From NCBI RefSeq assembly GCF_001650735.1, contig NZ_LXVY01000004.1, positions 329,537 through 393,536 on the forward strand: a stretch of DNA of 64,000 nt, read 5' to 3'. This document shows, in pieces, positions 9,038-18,413 of the stretch. How positions within the stretch are numbered: the stretch's first letter is position 1; each line of letters opens with the position of its first letter. The notes below the pieces were generated by a model. That model saw only the letters and a program-made list of their open reading frames with translations. It had not been told where the DNA came from and did no database searches. Source of the DNA: Sphingomonas sp. TDK1 (GTDB lineage Bacteria > Pseudomonadota > Alphaproteobacteria > Sphingomonadales > Sphingomonadaceae). The position numbers were made by a program, and so were the translations under genes.

Positions 9038-9052
9038 GTTCCTATTTTGTTC
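9038..9052 (-). promoter_or_regulatory. LexA box (SOS operator) of imuA-imuB-dnaE2
   Basis: GTTC-N7-GTTC on the plus strand (GAAC-N7-GAAC read toward imuA), exactly the alphaproteobacterial LexA consensus. It lies 41 bases before the imuA start. An additional GTTC directly abuts it at 9034-9037. Confidence 0.85.
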
Positions 9053-9208
9053 CAATCCAGACAGGAGTCAATCGGGCTCGGTGTCCCAAATTTTTAGGCC
9101 AGCCCTGCTGCCCCATCTCGACAGACGCGTTGAAATTTTATAACAGCCTTGCGCAATTCGAGTTCGTGCGTTGTCCGTGGCGACACGGCCGTATTTGATG
9201 GAGAGACC

Positions 9209-10480
9209 ATGACGGTGGACGCCCCGCGCGCCAACCTGCCGCCGCTATCGCTGCATGTCCCCGAGCCGCGCTTTCGCCCCGGCGACGAGGCCGATTTCAG
9301 CGATCTCGTCGTGCCCCCCGCCGGCGCCGCACGCCGCCCGGACACCGCCGAGCCGGCCGACCGCTTCCACGAACTCGCTTATGGCCTGGTCCGCGTCCTC
9401 GACGATGCCGGCAACGCCGTCGGCCCCTGGGATCCGCGGCTCGACGCCGAGGCCAAGCGCCGCATGCTGCGCAGCATGGCGCTCACCCGCGCGTTCGACG
9501 AGCGCATGTTCCGCGCCCAGCGCCAGGGCAAGACCAGCTTCTACATGAAGTCGACCGGCGAGGAGGCGGTGTCGGTTTCCGCCGCGCTGGCGATGGCCGG
9601 CGACGACATGTGCTTCCCCAGCTATCGCCAGCAGGGCATCCTGATCACGCGCGGCTATCCGCTGGTCGAGATGATGAACCAGATCTACTCGAACCGCGGC
9701 GATCCGCTGCAGGGCCGGCAGCTGCCGATCATGTATTCGTCGAAGGAGACCGGCTTCTTCTCGATCTCCGGCAACCTCGCCACGCAATATCCGCAGGCGG
9801 TGGGCTGGGCGATGGCGAGCGCGGCGCGCGGCGACACCCGCATCGCCGCCACCTGGTGCGGCGAGGGCTCGACCGCGGAGGGCGACTTCCACTCGGCGCT
9901 GACCTTCGCCACCGTCTATCGCGCGCCGGTGATCTTCAACGTCGTCAACAACCAGTGGGCGATCTCGAGCTTCTCCGGCTTTGCGGGCGCCGAGGCGACC
10001 ACCTTCGCGGCGCGCGCGATCGGCTATGGCATCGCCGGGCTGCGCGTCGACGGCAACGATGCGCTGGCGGTCTATGCGGCTACCGAATGGGCGGCCGAGC
10101 GCGCGCGGACCAACCAGGGCCCGACGCTGATCGAGCATTTCACCTACCGCGCCGAGGGCCACTCCACCTCGGACGATCCCAGCGCCTATCGCTCGGCCGG
10201 CGAACCCAATGCCTGGCCGCTCGGAGATCCGATCCGGCGGCTGAAGGATCACCTGATCGGCCTCGGCGAATGGGACGAGGAGCGCCACGCGGCGATGGAC
10301 CTCGAACTCGCCGAGACGGTGAAGCGCGCGCAGAAGGAGGCCGAGAAGAACGGCATCCTCGGCCACGGCATGCACCAGCCGTTCGAAACCATGTTCGAGG
10401 GCGTGTTCGAGGAGATGCCCTGGCATTTGAAGGAACAGAGCGACCAGATGATCGCCGAGCGCAAGGCGGCGGGCATATGA
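9209..10480 (+). CDS. bkdA1: branched-chain 2-oxoacid dehydrogenase E1 component, alpha subunit
   Basis: 423 residues. Thiamine diphosphate dependent decarboxylase half of the branched-chain 2-oxoacid dehydrogenase complex, acting on oxo acids from Leu, Ile and Val. The ThDP motif appears as CGEGSTAEGDFH ... VVNNQWAIS, and QGKTSFYMKSTGEEAVSVS is typical of bkd rather than pyruvate E1-alpha, as is the roughly 80-residue N-terminal extension. I start at ATG 9209 because GGAGAG stands seven bases before it; an upstream ATG at 9149 has no such site. The stop overlaps the start of the beta subunit (ATGA). Confidence 0.92.
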   Translation: MTVDAPRANLPPLSLHVPEPRFRPGDEADFSDLVVPPAGAARRPDTAEPADRFHELAYGLVRVLDDAGNAVGPWDPRLDAEAKRRMLRSMALTRAFDERMFRAQRQGKTSFYMKSTGEEAVSVSAALAMAGDDMCFPSYRQQGILITRGYPLVEMMNQIYSNRGDPLQGRQLPIMYSSKETGFFSISGNLATQYPQAVGWAMASAARGDTRIAATWCGEGSTAEGDFHSALTFATVYRAPVIFNVVNNQWAISSFSGFAGAEATTFAARAIGYGIAGLRVDGNDALAVYAATEWAAERARTNQGPTLIEHFTYRAEGHSTSDDPSAYRSAGEPNAWPLGDPIRRLKDHLIGLGEWDEERHAAMDLELAETVKRAQKEAEKNGILGHGMHQPFETMFEGVFEEMPWHLKEQSDQMIAERKAAGI

Positions 10481-11496
10481 GCGCCCCCCGGATGAACATG
10501 ATCCAGGCGATCAACTCCGCCATGGACGTGATGATGGAGCGCGACGACCAGGTCGTCGTGATGGGCGAGGATGTCGGCTATTTCGGCGGCGTGTTCCGCG
10601 CGACCGCCGGGCTCCAGGCCAAATATGGCAAGACCCGCGCCTTCGACACGCCGATCACCGAGATCGGCATCATCGGCGTGGCGATCGGCATGGGCGCCTA
10701 TGGCCTGCGCCCCGTGCCCGAGATCCAGTTCGCCGATTATATCTACCCGGCGCTCGACCAGCTCGTGTCCGAAGCAGCGCGGCTACGCTATCGCTCGAAC
10801 GGCGATTTCACCGCGCCGATCACGGTACGCTCGCCCTATGGCGGCGGCATCTTCGGCGGGCAGACGCACAGCCAGTCGCCCGAAGGCATCTTCACCCACG
10901 TGTCCGGCATCAAGACGGTGATCCCGTCGACGCCCTATGACGCCAAGGGCCTGCTGATCGCCGCGATCGAGGACAACGATCCCGTCCTCTTCCTCGAGCC
11001 CAAGCGCATCTATAACGGCCCGTTCGACGGCCACTACGATCGCCCGGCCAAGAACTGGACCGCGCATCCGGCGAGCGAAGTGCCCGAGGGGCATTACCGC
11101 GTCGAACTCGGCAAGGCAGCGACCGTCCGCGCCGGCGAGGCGGTGACGATCCTCTGTTACGGCACGATGGTGCACGTGGTCGCCGCGACGATCGAGGAGC
11201 TGGGCGTCGACGCCGAGATCCTCGACCTGCGGACGTTGGTGCCGCTCGACATCGACGCGATCGAAGCCTCGGTCAAGAAGACCGGCCGCTGCATGATCGT
11301 CCACGAGGCGACGCGCACTTCCGGCTTCGGCGCCGAGCTTTCGGCGCTGGTGCAGGAACGCTGCTTCTACCATCTCGAAGCGCCGATCGCTCGCGTCACC
11401 GGCTTCGACACACCTTACCCCCACAGCCTCGAATGGGCCTATTTCCCGGGTCCCGTGCGGATCCGCGAGGCGCTCAACAACCTCCTCAAGGACTGA
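10477..11496 (+). CDS. bkdA2: branched-chain 2-oxoacid dehydrogenase E1 component, beta subunit
   Basis: 339 residues from the ATG at 10477, which shares ATGA with the E1-alpha stop. Transketolase-like pyrimidine-binding domain in the N-terminal half (VVVMGEDVGYFGGVFRAT, TPITEIGIIGVAIGMGAYGL, PYGGGIFGGQTHSQSPE) and transketolase C-terminal domain (ILDLRTLVPLDIDAI, VHEATRTSGFGAELSALVQE). Together with the alpha subunit it forms the alpha2beta2 E1 that hands acyl groups to the lipoyl arm of E2. Confidence 0.93.
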   Translation: MSAPRMNMIQAINSAMDVMMERDDQVVVMGEDVGYFGGVFRATAGLQAKYGKTRAFDTPITEIGIIGVAIGMGAYGLRPVPEIQFADYIYPALDQLVSEAARLRYRSNGDFTAPITVRSPYGGGIFGGQTHSQSPEGIFTHVSGIKTVIPSTPYDAKGLLIAAIEDNDPVLFLEPKRIYNGPFDGHYDRPAKNWTAHPASEVPEGHYRVELGKAATVRAGEAVTILCYGTMVHVVAATIEELGVDAEILDLRTLVPLDIDAIEASVKKTGRCMIVHEATRTSGFGAELSALVQERCFYHLEAPIARVTGFDTPYPHSLEWAYFPGPVRIREALNNLLKD

Positions 11497-11501
11497 CGCC
11501 C

Positions 11502-12818
11502 ATGGCTCGTTTTACCTTTCGTCTGCCGGACATCGGCGAAGGCATTGCCGAGGCCGAGATCGTCGCCTGGCACGTGAAGATCGGCGACCGCGTCGAGGAG
11601 GACCAGCAGGTCGCCGACATGATGACCGACAAGGCCACGGTGGAGATGGAATCGCCCGTCTCCGGCGTGGTGGTCGAGCTCGCCGGCGAAGTGGGCGATC
11701 AGGTGCCGATCGGTTCGGCGCTGATGGTGATCGAGGTCGAGGGTGAGGCTGCGGCCGAGGCGGAGACGCCGGTCGAGGAGCAGCTCGAGGCTGAGACTCC
11801 GGGTGTTGAGGAAGTGACGGAAGAAAAGCCCCTCCCCTTCAGGGGAGGGGTTGGGGTGGGGGACTCTCCACCAGCACCGTCGCCCGTGGAAGCCATGCCC
11901 CACACCCCGCCCCTCTCCCCTGAAGGGGAGAGGGAGAAGGTACAGATCCTCGCCTCCCCCGCCGTCCGCGCCCGCGCCGCCGACCTCGGCATCGACCTCG
12001 CGCAGGTGAAGCCCGCCGAGAGCGACCGCGTCCGCCACGCCGATCTCGACGCCTTCCTCCGCTATGGCAGCGCGCAGGGCTATCACGCGCCGCACGCCAG
12101 CCGCGCCCGCGAGGACCAGCCGGTGAAGGTGATCGGCATGCGCCGCCGCATCGCCGAGAACATGGCCGCGTCGAAGCGCGCCATCCCCCACTTCACCTAT
12201 GTCGACGAGATCGACGTCACAGCGCTGGAAGCGATGCGCGCCGACCTCAACGACAATCGCGGCCAGCGCCCCAAACTGACCCTGCTGCCGTTGCTGATCG
12301 TCGCCTTGTGCCGCACGCTGCCCGACTTCCCGATGCTCAACGCCCGCTATGACGACGAGGCCGGCGTGGTTACCCGCCATGGCCGCGTCCATCTCGGCAT
12401 GGCGACGCAGACCGATGCCGGCCTGATGGTGCCGGTGATCCGCGATGCGCAGGACAGCAATGTCTGGCAGCTGGCGAGCGAGATCACCCGCCTCGCCGAG
12501 GCTGCGCGCACCGGCAAGGCGACGTCGCAGGAGCTGAGCGGCTCCACCCTCACCGTCACTTCGCTTGGGCCCCTTGGCGGCATCGCGACGACGCCGGTGA
12601 TCAACCGGCCGGAAGTGGCGATCATCGGCCCGAACAAGATCGTCGAGCGCCCGGTGTTCAAGTCGAATGGAATGGGGGGCGACGACATCGTCCGCGCCAA
12701 GCTGATGAACCTCTCGATCAGCTGCGACCACCGCGTCGTCGACGGCTGGGATGCGGCGAGCTTCGTCCAGGCGGTGAAGAAGCTGCTGGAGACGCCGGTC
12801 CTGCTGTTCGCCGACTGA
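11502..12818 (+). CDS. bkdB: lipoamide acyltransferase E2 of branched-chain 2-oxoacid dehydrogenase
   Basis: 438 residues from ATG 11502, five bases after the E1-beta stop. Order: lipoyl domain (1-80, lysine in MMTDKATVEM), an acidic linker, peripheral subunit-binding domain (about 151-185, SPAVRARAADLGIDLAQVKP), and the catalytic domain ending in DHRVVDGWDAASF with the HxxxDG active site. The linker carries a repeat-derived segment (KPLPFRGGVGVG ... HTPPLSPEGERE, about residues 110-146). No E3 gene follows, so dihydrolipoamide dehydrogenase must be supplied from elsewhere. Confidence 0.93.
   Translation: MARFTFRLPDIGEGIAEAEIVAWHVKIGDRVEEDQQVADMMTDKATVEMESPVSGVVVELAGEVGDQVPIGSALMVIEVEGEAAAEAETPVEEQLEAETPGVEEVTEEKPLPFRGGVGVGDSPPAPSPVEAMPHTPPLSPEGEREKVQILASPAVRARAADLGIDLAQVKPAESDRVRHADLDAFLRYGSAQGYHAPHASRAREDQPVKVIGMRRRIAENMAASKRAIPHFTYVDEIDVTALEAMRADLNDNRGQRPKLTLLPLLIVALCRTLPDFPMLNARYDDEAGVVTRHGRVHLGMATQTDAGLMVPVIRDAQDSNVWQLASEITRLAEAARTGKATSQELSGSTLTVTSLGPLGGIATTPVINRPEVAIIGPNKIVERPVFKSNGMGGDDIVRAKLMNLSISCDHRVVDGWDAASFVQAVKKLLETPVLLFAD
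11829..11938. repeat. palindromic CCCCTCCCCTTCAGGGGAGG-type repeat inside the E2 linker
   Basis: About 110 bp. The left arm (about 11829-11862) and right arm (about 11900-11938) are inverted copies, each with a CTCCCCTTCAGGGGAG or CTCCCCTGAAGGGGAG palindrome plus a GGGGTG/CACCCC flank. The E2 frame passes through it in a segment between the lipoyl and subunit-binding domains. Exact borders are approximate. Confidence 0.82.
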
Positions 12819-12820
12819 GC

Positions 12821-13120
12821 ATGGCGCATGTCCTGCTCCGCTACACCCTGGCGCCCGACTATCTCGCGCGCCGGGGAACGCTTCGGGAAGCGCATCTCGC
12901 GTTCGCCTGGGCCGCAGCGGATGCGGGCACGCTGCTGCTGGGTGGCGCGGTGGGTGATCCTCCGGAAAGCGCGCTGCTGCTGTTCGGCGATGCCGAGGCT
13001 GCGCGCGCCTTCGCAGAACAGGATCCTTATGTGACGGAGGGCGTCGTCACGCACTGGGAGGTGGTGCCCTGGACCACCGTGGTGGGGGCGGACGCGGCGA
13101 TACCGATCCGCCCTGCCTGA
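12821..13120 (+). CDS. YciI-like protein
   Basis: 99 residues, ATG two bases after the E2 stop, so it is probably translated with the bkd genes. It matches the YciI / YCII-related ferredoxin-like fold: HVLLRYTLAPDYLARRGTLR, HLAFAWAAADAGTLLLGGAV, then FGDAEAARAFAEQDPYVTEG and VTHWEVVPWTTVVG. YciI members are small putative dimeric enzymes of mostly unknown substrate. It is not a known part of the dehydrogenase complex. Confidence 0.8.
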   Translation: MAHVLLRYTLAPDYLARRGTLREAHLAFAWAAADAGTLLLGGAVGDPPESALLLFGDAEAARAFAEQDPYVTEGVVTHWEVVPWTTVVGADAAIPIRPA

Positions 13121-13167
13121 CTGCTCCGCTTGTTGCGTTGCACCGCAACACGGCGCAACAGGGCGAC

Positions 13168-14061
13168 ATGTCCAACGTTCAGGGCGCCGATCGCGCCGGT
13201 CTTTCCCTCGGCATTGCCGCCTACAGCCTGTGGGGCGTGCTGCCGCTCTATCTGCACCTGCTACAGGCGGTGCCCGCACTCCAGGTGCTGTCGCATCGCG
13301 TGCTATGGTCGCTGCTGCTGCTCGCCGTGATCGTCGTGGTGCTGCGCCGCGTGCGGAGCATCGCCGCCGCAGCCCGGGGACGGACCTTGCTCTTCCTCGT
13401 CGGCAGCGCGGCGCTGATCGCGATCAACTGGCTGGTCTATATCTGGTCGGTTCAGAACAACCATGTCCTCGACGCGAGCCTCGGCTATTTCATCAACCCG
13501 CTGGTCAATGTCGCGCTGGGCATGCTGGTGCTCGGCGAGCGGCTGCGGCGCTGGCAGGGCATCGCGATCGGGCTGGCGGCGCTCGGCGTACTGTTGCTGA
13601 CGCTCCACGGTGGCGGTGCCTTGTGGATCCCGCTCGCGCTGGCGCTCAGCTTCGGCGGCTATGGCCTGCTCCGCAAGGTAGCTGCGATCGACGCGCTGGG
13701 CGGGCTGACGGTGGAGACATTGCTGCTGGGTCCACCTGCCTTGGCGGTGCTGCTTTGGGCGCAGCATAGCGGGACTGCGGCGTTCGGTGCCTCGACGCGG
13801 ATCGACCTGCTGCTGATCGCGGCGGGCGTCGTCACGGCCACGCCGCTGCTGCTGTTTGCCGCCGCCGCCAAAAGGCTGCCCTACGCGACGATGGGGCTGC
13901 TCCAATATATAGCGCCGACGCTGCAGTTCCTGGAGGCTGTGCTGATCTTCGGCGAGCCGGTGCTGCCGGTGCACCTTGCGACATTCGCGCTGATCTGGTC
14001 GGGCTGCGCGCTCTACGCCTGGGACAGCCTGCGGGCATACCGGTCCACAACCCGCACATAG
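13168..14061 (+). CDS. rarD: EamA/RarD family permease
   Basis: 297 residues, about ten hydrophobic helices typical of the drug/metabolite transporter superfamily. RarD-type signatures are SLGIAAYSLWGVLPLYLHLL, INWLVYIWSVQNNHVLDASL, GYFINPLVNVALGMLVLGER and LPYATMGLLQYIAPTLQFLE. The function in this organism is unknown; RarD members are named after chloramphenicol sensitivity genes. I use ATG 13168; the frame also opens at a TTG at 13138 with no better signal. Downstream lies a palindromic repeat and the convergent argG. Confidence 0.85.
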   Translation: MSNVQGADRAGLSLGIAAYSLWGVLPLYLHLLQAVPALQVLSHRVLWSLLLLAVIVVVLRRVRSIAAAARGRTLLFLVGSAALIAINWLVYIWSVQNNHVLDASLGYFINPLVNVALGMLVLGERLRRWQGIAIGLAALGVLLLTLHGGGALWIPLALALSFGGYGLLRKVAAIDALGGLTVETLLLGPPALAVLLWAQHSGTAAFGASTRIDLLLIAAGVVTATPLLLFAAAAKRLPYATMGLLQYIAPTLQFLEAVLIFGEPVLPVHLATFALIWSGCALYAWDSLRAYRSTTRT

Positions 14062-14064
14062 CGT

Positions 14065-14222
14065 ATCCTCCCTCGGGCGCAGCCGGGGGGGGGTAGCCGC
14101 CGCCGCAGGCGGGGGTGGAGCGGACACCCCTCGCATACAAAAAGGACGCCGCAGTTTGCGGCGCCCCCTCCACCACGCCGCTGGCGTGGCGCGGTCCCCC
14201 GCCCCCGGCTGCGCCGAGGGAG
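14065..14222. repeat. palindromic repeat element between rarD and argG
   Basis: About 158 bp with terminal inverted repeats: CTCCCTCGG(G)CGCAGCCGGGGG at the left and CCCCCGGCTGCGCCGAGGGAG at the right, one extra base apart. An internal hairpin GCCGCAGTTTGCGGC lies at about 14149-14163. The blocks GCCGCAGGCGGGGGTGGA and CCCCCTCCACCA...CTGGCG...GGTCCCCC match those in the dnaE2 insert, so both belong to one family. Here it fills the gap between two convergent genes and could act as a terminator. Confidence 0.8.
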
Positions 14223-14234
14223 AAGACGCTGGTA

Positions 14235-15452
<1,218 letters not shown>

Positions 15453-15548
15453 GGGGCAGCGACTCCGGGGAAAAAGGGAAAGGGAAACGCGGGGCCTCTA
15501 GGGTTCCCGCGCCCTCCACGCAATATCCGCCTTGTCGCACGCCCCCGA

Positions 15549-16775
15549 TCAGTCCTGGCGCAGCGTCGCCTCGGCCTCGGCCATATAATCGCGAGTCAGC
15601 GGCAGCGCGGTCCGCGAGCGCGAGAATTGCAGCTGATAATTGACCAGGCCGCCATTCATGAAGCTCACATAGGATCCCGCCAGATAATAAGTCCACATGC
15701 GGTAGAAGCGCTCGTCGTACAGCGCCACGATCGCATCGTGCGCGGCGACGGTGCGGTCGTACCAGGCCTTCAGCGTGTGGCCGTAATGCATGCGCAGCAC
15801 CTCCACGTCGGTGAGGAAGTAGCGCAGCCCCTCGAATCCCTCGCAGATCTCGGACAGCGCCGGGATATAGCCGCCGGGGAAGATGTACTTGAGCGTGAAG
15901 GCGTCGGTATAGCCTGGACCGCCGGCGCGGCCGATCGTGTGGAGCAGCATCACGCCTTCGGGCGTCATCAGCTCGCGGCACTTGGCGAAGAAGGTGCGGT
16001 ATTGCGGCGTGCCGACATGCTCGAACATGCCGACCGAGACGATGCGATCGAACTGGCCGGTAAGCGCACGATAGTCGATCAGCTCGAACTTCACCTTGTC
16101 CGCCACGCCCGCGGCCTCGGCGCGCTCGCGGGCGATCTTCAGCTGCTCTTCGGAAAGCGTGATGCCCAGCACCTCGGCGCCGGTCTTGGCGTGGATGTAG
16201 AGCGCCATGCCGCCCCAGCCACAGCCGATGTCCAGCACGCGCATGCCGGGCCGGATCGCCAGCTTGGCGACGATATGCGCCTTCTTGTCGGCCTGGGCCT
16301 GTTCCAGGCTGTTGGCGGGATCGGTGTAATAGGCGCAGCTATACTGGCGATCGGCATCGAGGAAGAGATCGTAGAGCCGCGCGGAAAGATCGTAATGGTG
16401 CGCGACGTTCTGCTTCGACTTGCGCGCCATGTTGCGACGACCGAGCCAGTGCGCCACCTTGCCGGTCGCCAGGCTCAGCGCCGAGGGGTTGAGCACCGCG
16501 TCGCCCTTTTCCCAGGCATTGTTGGCGGTGACGAGGTTGAGCAGGTCGAGAATGTCGCCATGCTCAAGGTTCAGGCTGCCGTCCATATAGGTCTCGGCGG
16601 CGCCGAGCGCGGGGTCGCGGACGATGCGGCCCTCGGCCCCCTTCGCCAGCCGCATCGTTACCGGCTTGAGCGTGGGATCGGGGCTGCCGAAGCTGCGGGA
16701 ACTGCCATCGGGTCGGATCAGGGTGAGCTCGCCGCGCTTGACGGCGCGGTCGAGGAAGCGATCAATAAGAGCCAT
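15549..16775 (-). CDS. cfa: cyclopropane-fatty-acyl-phospholipid synthase family methyltransferase
   Basis: 408 residues from ATG 16775 (MALIDRFLDRAVKRGELTL). It moves a methylene group from S-adenosylmethionine to unsaturated acyl chains of membrane lipids. Class I methyltransferase site VLDIGCGWGGMALYIHAKTG at about residue 185, substrate motif HHYDLSARLYDLFLD, and late motif GGYIPALSEICEGFE. An N-terminal domain of about 120 residues precedes the catalytic part as in this family. Upstream in-frame ATG codons up to 16841 are less likely, since family homology begins at MALIDRF. Confidence 0.92.
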   Translation of the reverse strand: MALIDRFLDRAVKRGELTLIRPDGSSRSFGSPDPTLKPVTMRLAKGAEGRIVRDPALGAAETYMDGSLNLEHGDILDLLNLVTANNAWEKGDAVLNPSALSLATGKVAHWLGRRNMARKSKQNVAHHYDLSARLYDLFLDADRQYSCAYYTDPANSLEQAQADKKAHIVAKLAIRPGMRVLDIGCGWGGMALYIHAKTGAEVLGITLSEEQLKIARERAEAAGVADKVKFELIDYRALTGQFDRIVSVGMFEHVGTPQYRTFFAKCRELMTPEGVMLLHTIGRAGGPGYTDAFTLKYIFPGGYIPALSEICEGFEGLRYFLTDVEVLRMHYGHTLKAWYDRTVAAHDAIVALYDERFYRMWTYYLAGSYVSFMNGGLVNYQLQFSRSRTALPLTRDYMAEAEATLRQD

Positions 16776-16871
16776 GGCGATCCAGTATGCGACGATTGTT
16801 TCGGGGAAACCCGTACTGCGTTTCAGCGGGCCGCAAAACAACCTATCTCGGCGTAGGTTTGCGGGATCGGC

Positions 16872-17603
16872 TCAGATCCCCGCATACCATTGGTACCCGC
16901 TCATATCCTCCCAGGTCCCGCCCTTCCCCTTGCCGATCCCGGTCAGTGAGGCGACCGCCTCGATCCCGACTAGATATTTGGCCTGCTTGTAGCCGAGCTG
17001 CCGCTCCACCCGCAGCCGCAGCGGCGCCCCGTGGCCGACATCGAGCAGATGGTCGTTGAGCGCCCAGGCGAGGATGGTCTGGGGGTGGAAGGCGTCGATC
17101 AGGTCGATCGATTCATAATAGCCGCCATCGCCATAGCGGTCTGCGCAGTGGAAGACGATATAGCGCGCCCGCGAACTGATCCCGGCCGCGTTGAGGATCG
17201 TGGAAAGCTGCGGTCCCTGCCATTTGCCGATCGCGCTCCAGCCTTCGACGCAATCATGCCGGGTGATCTGCGCGCGCTGGGGCATGTGCTGGAGCTGGTC
17301 CAGCGTAAGCTGCATCGGTCGCGCGACCATGCCGCCCACCTTCAGCCGCCAGTCGACAAAGCGGGTCCCGGCCCAGATGTTATATTCCGGCGTGTTCGGG
17401 TTATGCGTGCCGTTCACCCGGAAGATCGGGCTGCGCTGCTCGGGCCGGAATTCGGTGGCGAGCGAACCGCGACCGATCGAGCGCTGCAGGAAACGATGCG
17501 CGTCCTCCGCGCTGGCAAGCACCGGGCTGTCGGTAAACTGGTCGCAGCCGGTCAGCAGGCCGGCAGCCCCTCCGATCAGCAGATTGCGGCGCGTGAGGAT
17601 CAT
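16872..17603 (-). CDS. molybdopterin-dependent oxidoreductase, sulfite oxidase/YedY-like, Tat-exported
   Basis: 243 residues from ATG 17603. The N-terminus has a twin-arginine motif (TRRNLLIGG) and then LTGC, a lipobox, so it is probably a Tat-exported lipoprotein. The oxidoreductase molybdopterin domain follows: the molybdenum-binding Cys is in RHDCVEGWSAIGKWQGPQL (about residue 119), with GGYYESIDL and RVERQLGYKQAKYLVGIEAV later. The start shares ATGA with the stop of the cytochrome b gene before it, so the two products form an electron transfer pair. Methionine sulfoxide or sulfite-like substrates are possible; the true one is unknown. Confidence 0.85.
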   Translation of the reverse strand: MILTRRNLLIGGAAGLLTGCDQFTDSPVLASAEDAHRFLQRSIGRGSLATEFRPEQRSPIFRVNGTHNPNTPEYNIWAGTRFVDWRLKVGGMVARPMQLTLDQLQHMPQRAQITRHDCVEGWSAIGKWQGPQLSTILNAAGISSRARYIVFHCADRYGDGGYYESIDLIDAFHPQTILAWALNDHLLDVGHGAPLRLRVERQLGYKQAKYLVGIEAVASLTGIGKGKGGTWEDMSGYQWYAGI

Positions 17604-18322
17604 GGCTGTTTCTCCGCGGGGACGCGCCACCAGCCCGTGATCATCGACCGCAGTTCGTTGATCGGGCCCGCCAGCAGCACCAGCGTCAGGTGCACCAGGA
17701 GGAAGAGAAGAAGCGCGCCCATGGCGATGAAATGGACCGAACGTGCCGACTGCCGCCCGCCGAACAGCGCGGTAAGCCATGGCCATGCCGCGTCCATCCC
17801 CGGCGACAAGGCGAGCCCGGACAGGATCACCGCCGGCAGCAGCACGAACAGCGTACCGACATAGGCGAGCTTCTGGAAGATGTTGTACGCGCGGGGATCC
17901 TTGGGATCATGGAAGCGCAGCGCGAGGTGATCGCGAAAATCCTTCCAAAGATGCCCCGGCCCTAGTTCGCGCGCGCGGATGCGCAGGTCCCGCAGGATAT
18001 GGCCGTTCGCCAGGCTCCACAGCAGGTAGACCAGCAGCCCGAACGCCAGCACCAGCGCGAAGAAGAAGTGCCAGTGTCGCGCGCCCGCCAGGCTGTAATA
18101 GGACGGGATCGTCACCCAGCCGGGGAAGCGCGGCAGCTCCAGCCAGGCATGGTCGAAATTCGCGCCATATTGCCCCCAATAGAGCCGGGGATGGGCGTTG
18201 AAGATCATCAACCCGCTGCCGACCATGATCAGCAGCGCGATCGCGTTGATCCAGTGCCATAGCCGGGTAATTAGCCGATGGCGGTAGATCAGGCGGGGCC
18301 TGTCCGGTGGACCTTCGGGCAT
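17600..18322 (-). CDS. cytochrome b561-type membrane subunit of the molybdoenzyme
   Basis: 240 residues from ATG 18322. Four or five hydrophobic helices with histidines spaced for two b-type hemes: RLWHWINAIALLIMVGSGL, GARHWHFFFALVLAFGLLVY and SVHFIAMGALLLFLLVHLTL. This is the bacterial cytochrome b561 / Ni-Fe hydrogenase b-subunit fold rather than the MsrQ ferric-reductase type that usually serves YedY (MsrP). It lies first in a two-gene operon and overlaps the molybdoenzyme gene by four bases, so it probably anchors and links it to the quinone pool. Confidence 0.85.
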   Translation of the reverse strand: MPEGPPDRPRLIYRHRLITRLWHWINAIALLIMVGSGLMIFNAHPRLYWGQYGANFDHAWLELPRFPGWVTIPSYYSLAGARHWHFFFALVLAFGLLVYLLWSLANGHILRDLRIRARELGPGHLWKDFRDHLALRFHDPKDPRAYNIFQKLAYVGTLFVLLPAVILSGLALSPGMDAAWPWLTALFGGRQSARSVHFIAMGALLLFLLVHLTLVLLAGPINELRSMITGWWRVPAEKQP

Positions 18323-18413
18323 CTGCGCTTCCTTCGCTGTACGGGCCGAGTGTAGGAGATTCGGATGAAAGGCGGAATCGGTTTCACGCCCGCCACGAAA
18401 TTCCGGAGTCCCC

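Noticed and set aside
9245..10426. 393-codon minus-strand frame over bkdA1
   Set aside because: Antisense shadow of a clear E1-alpha gene with known motifs.
13138..13167. TTG start ten codons upstream of the chosen rarD start
   Set aside because: ATG 13168 is preferred; the extra ten residues have no family support.
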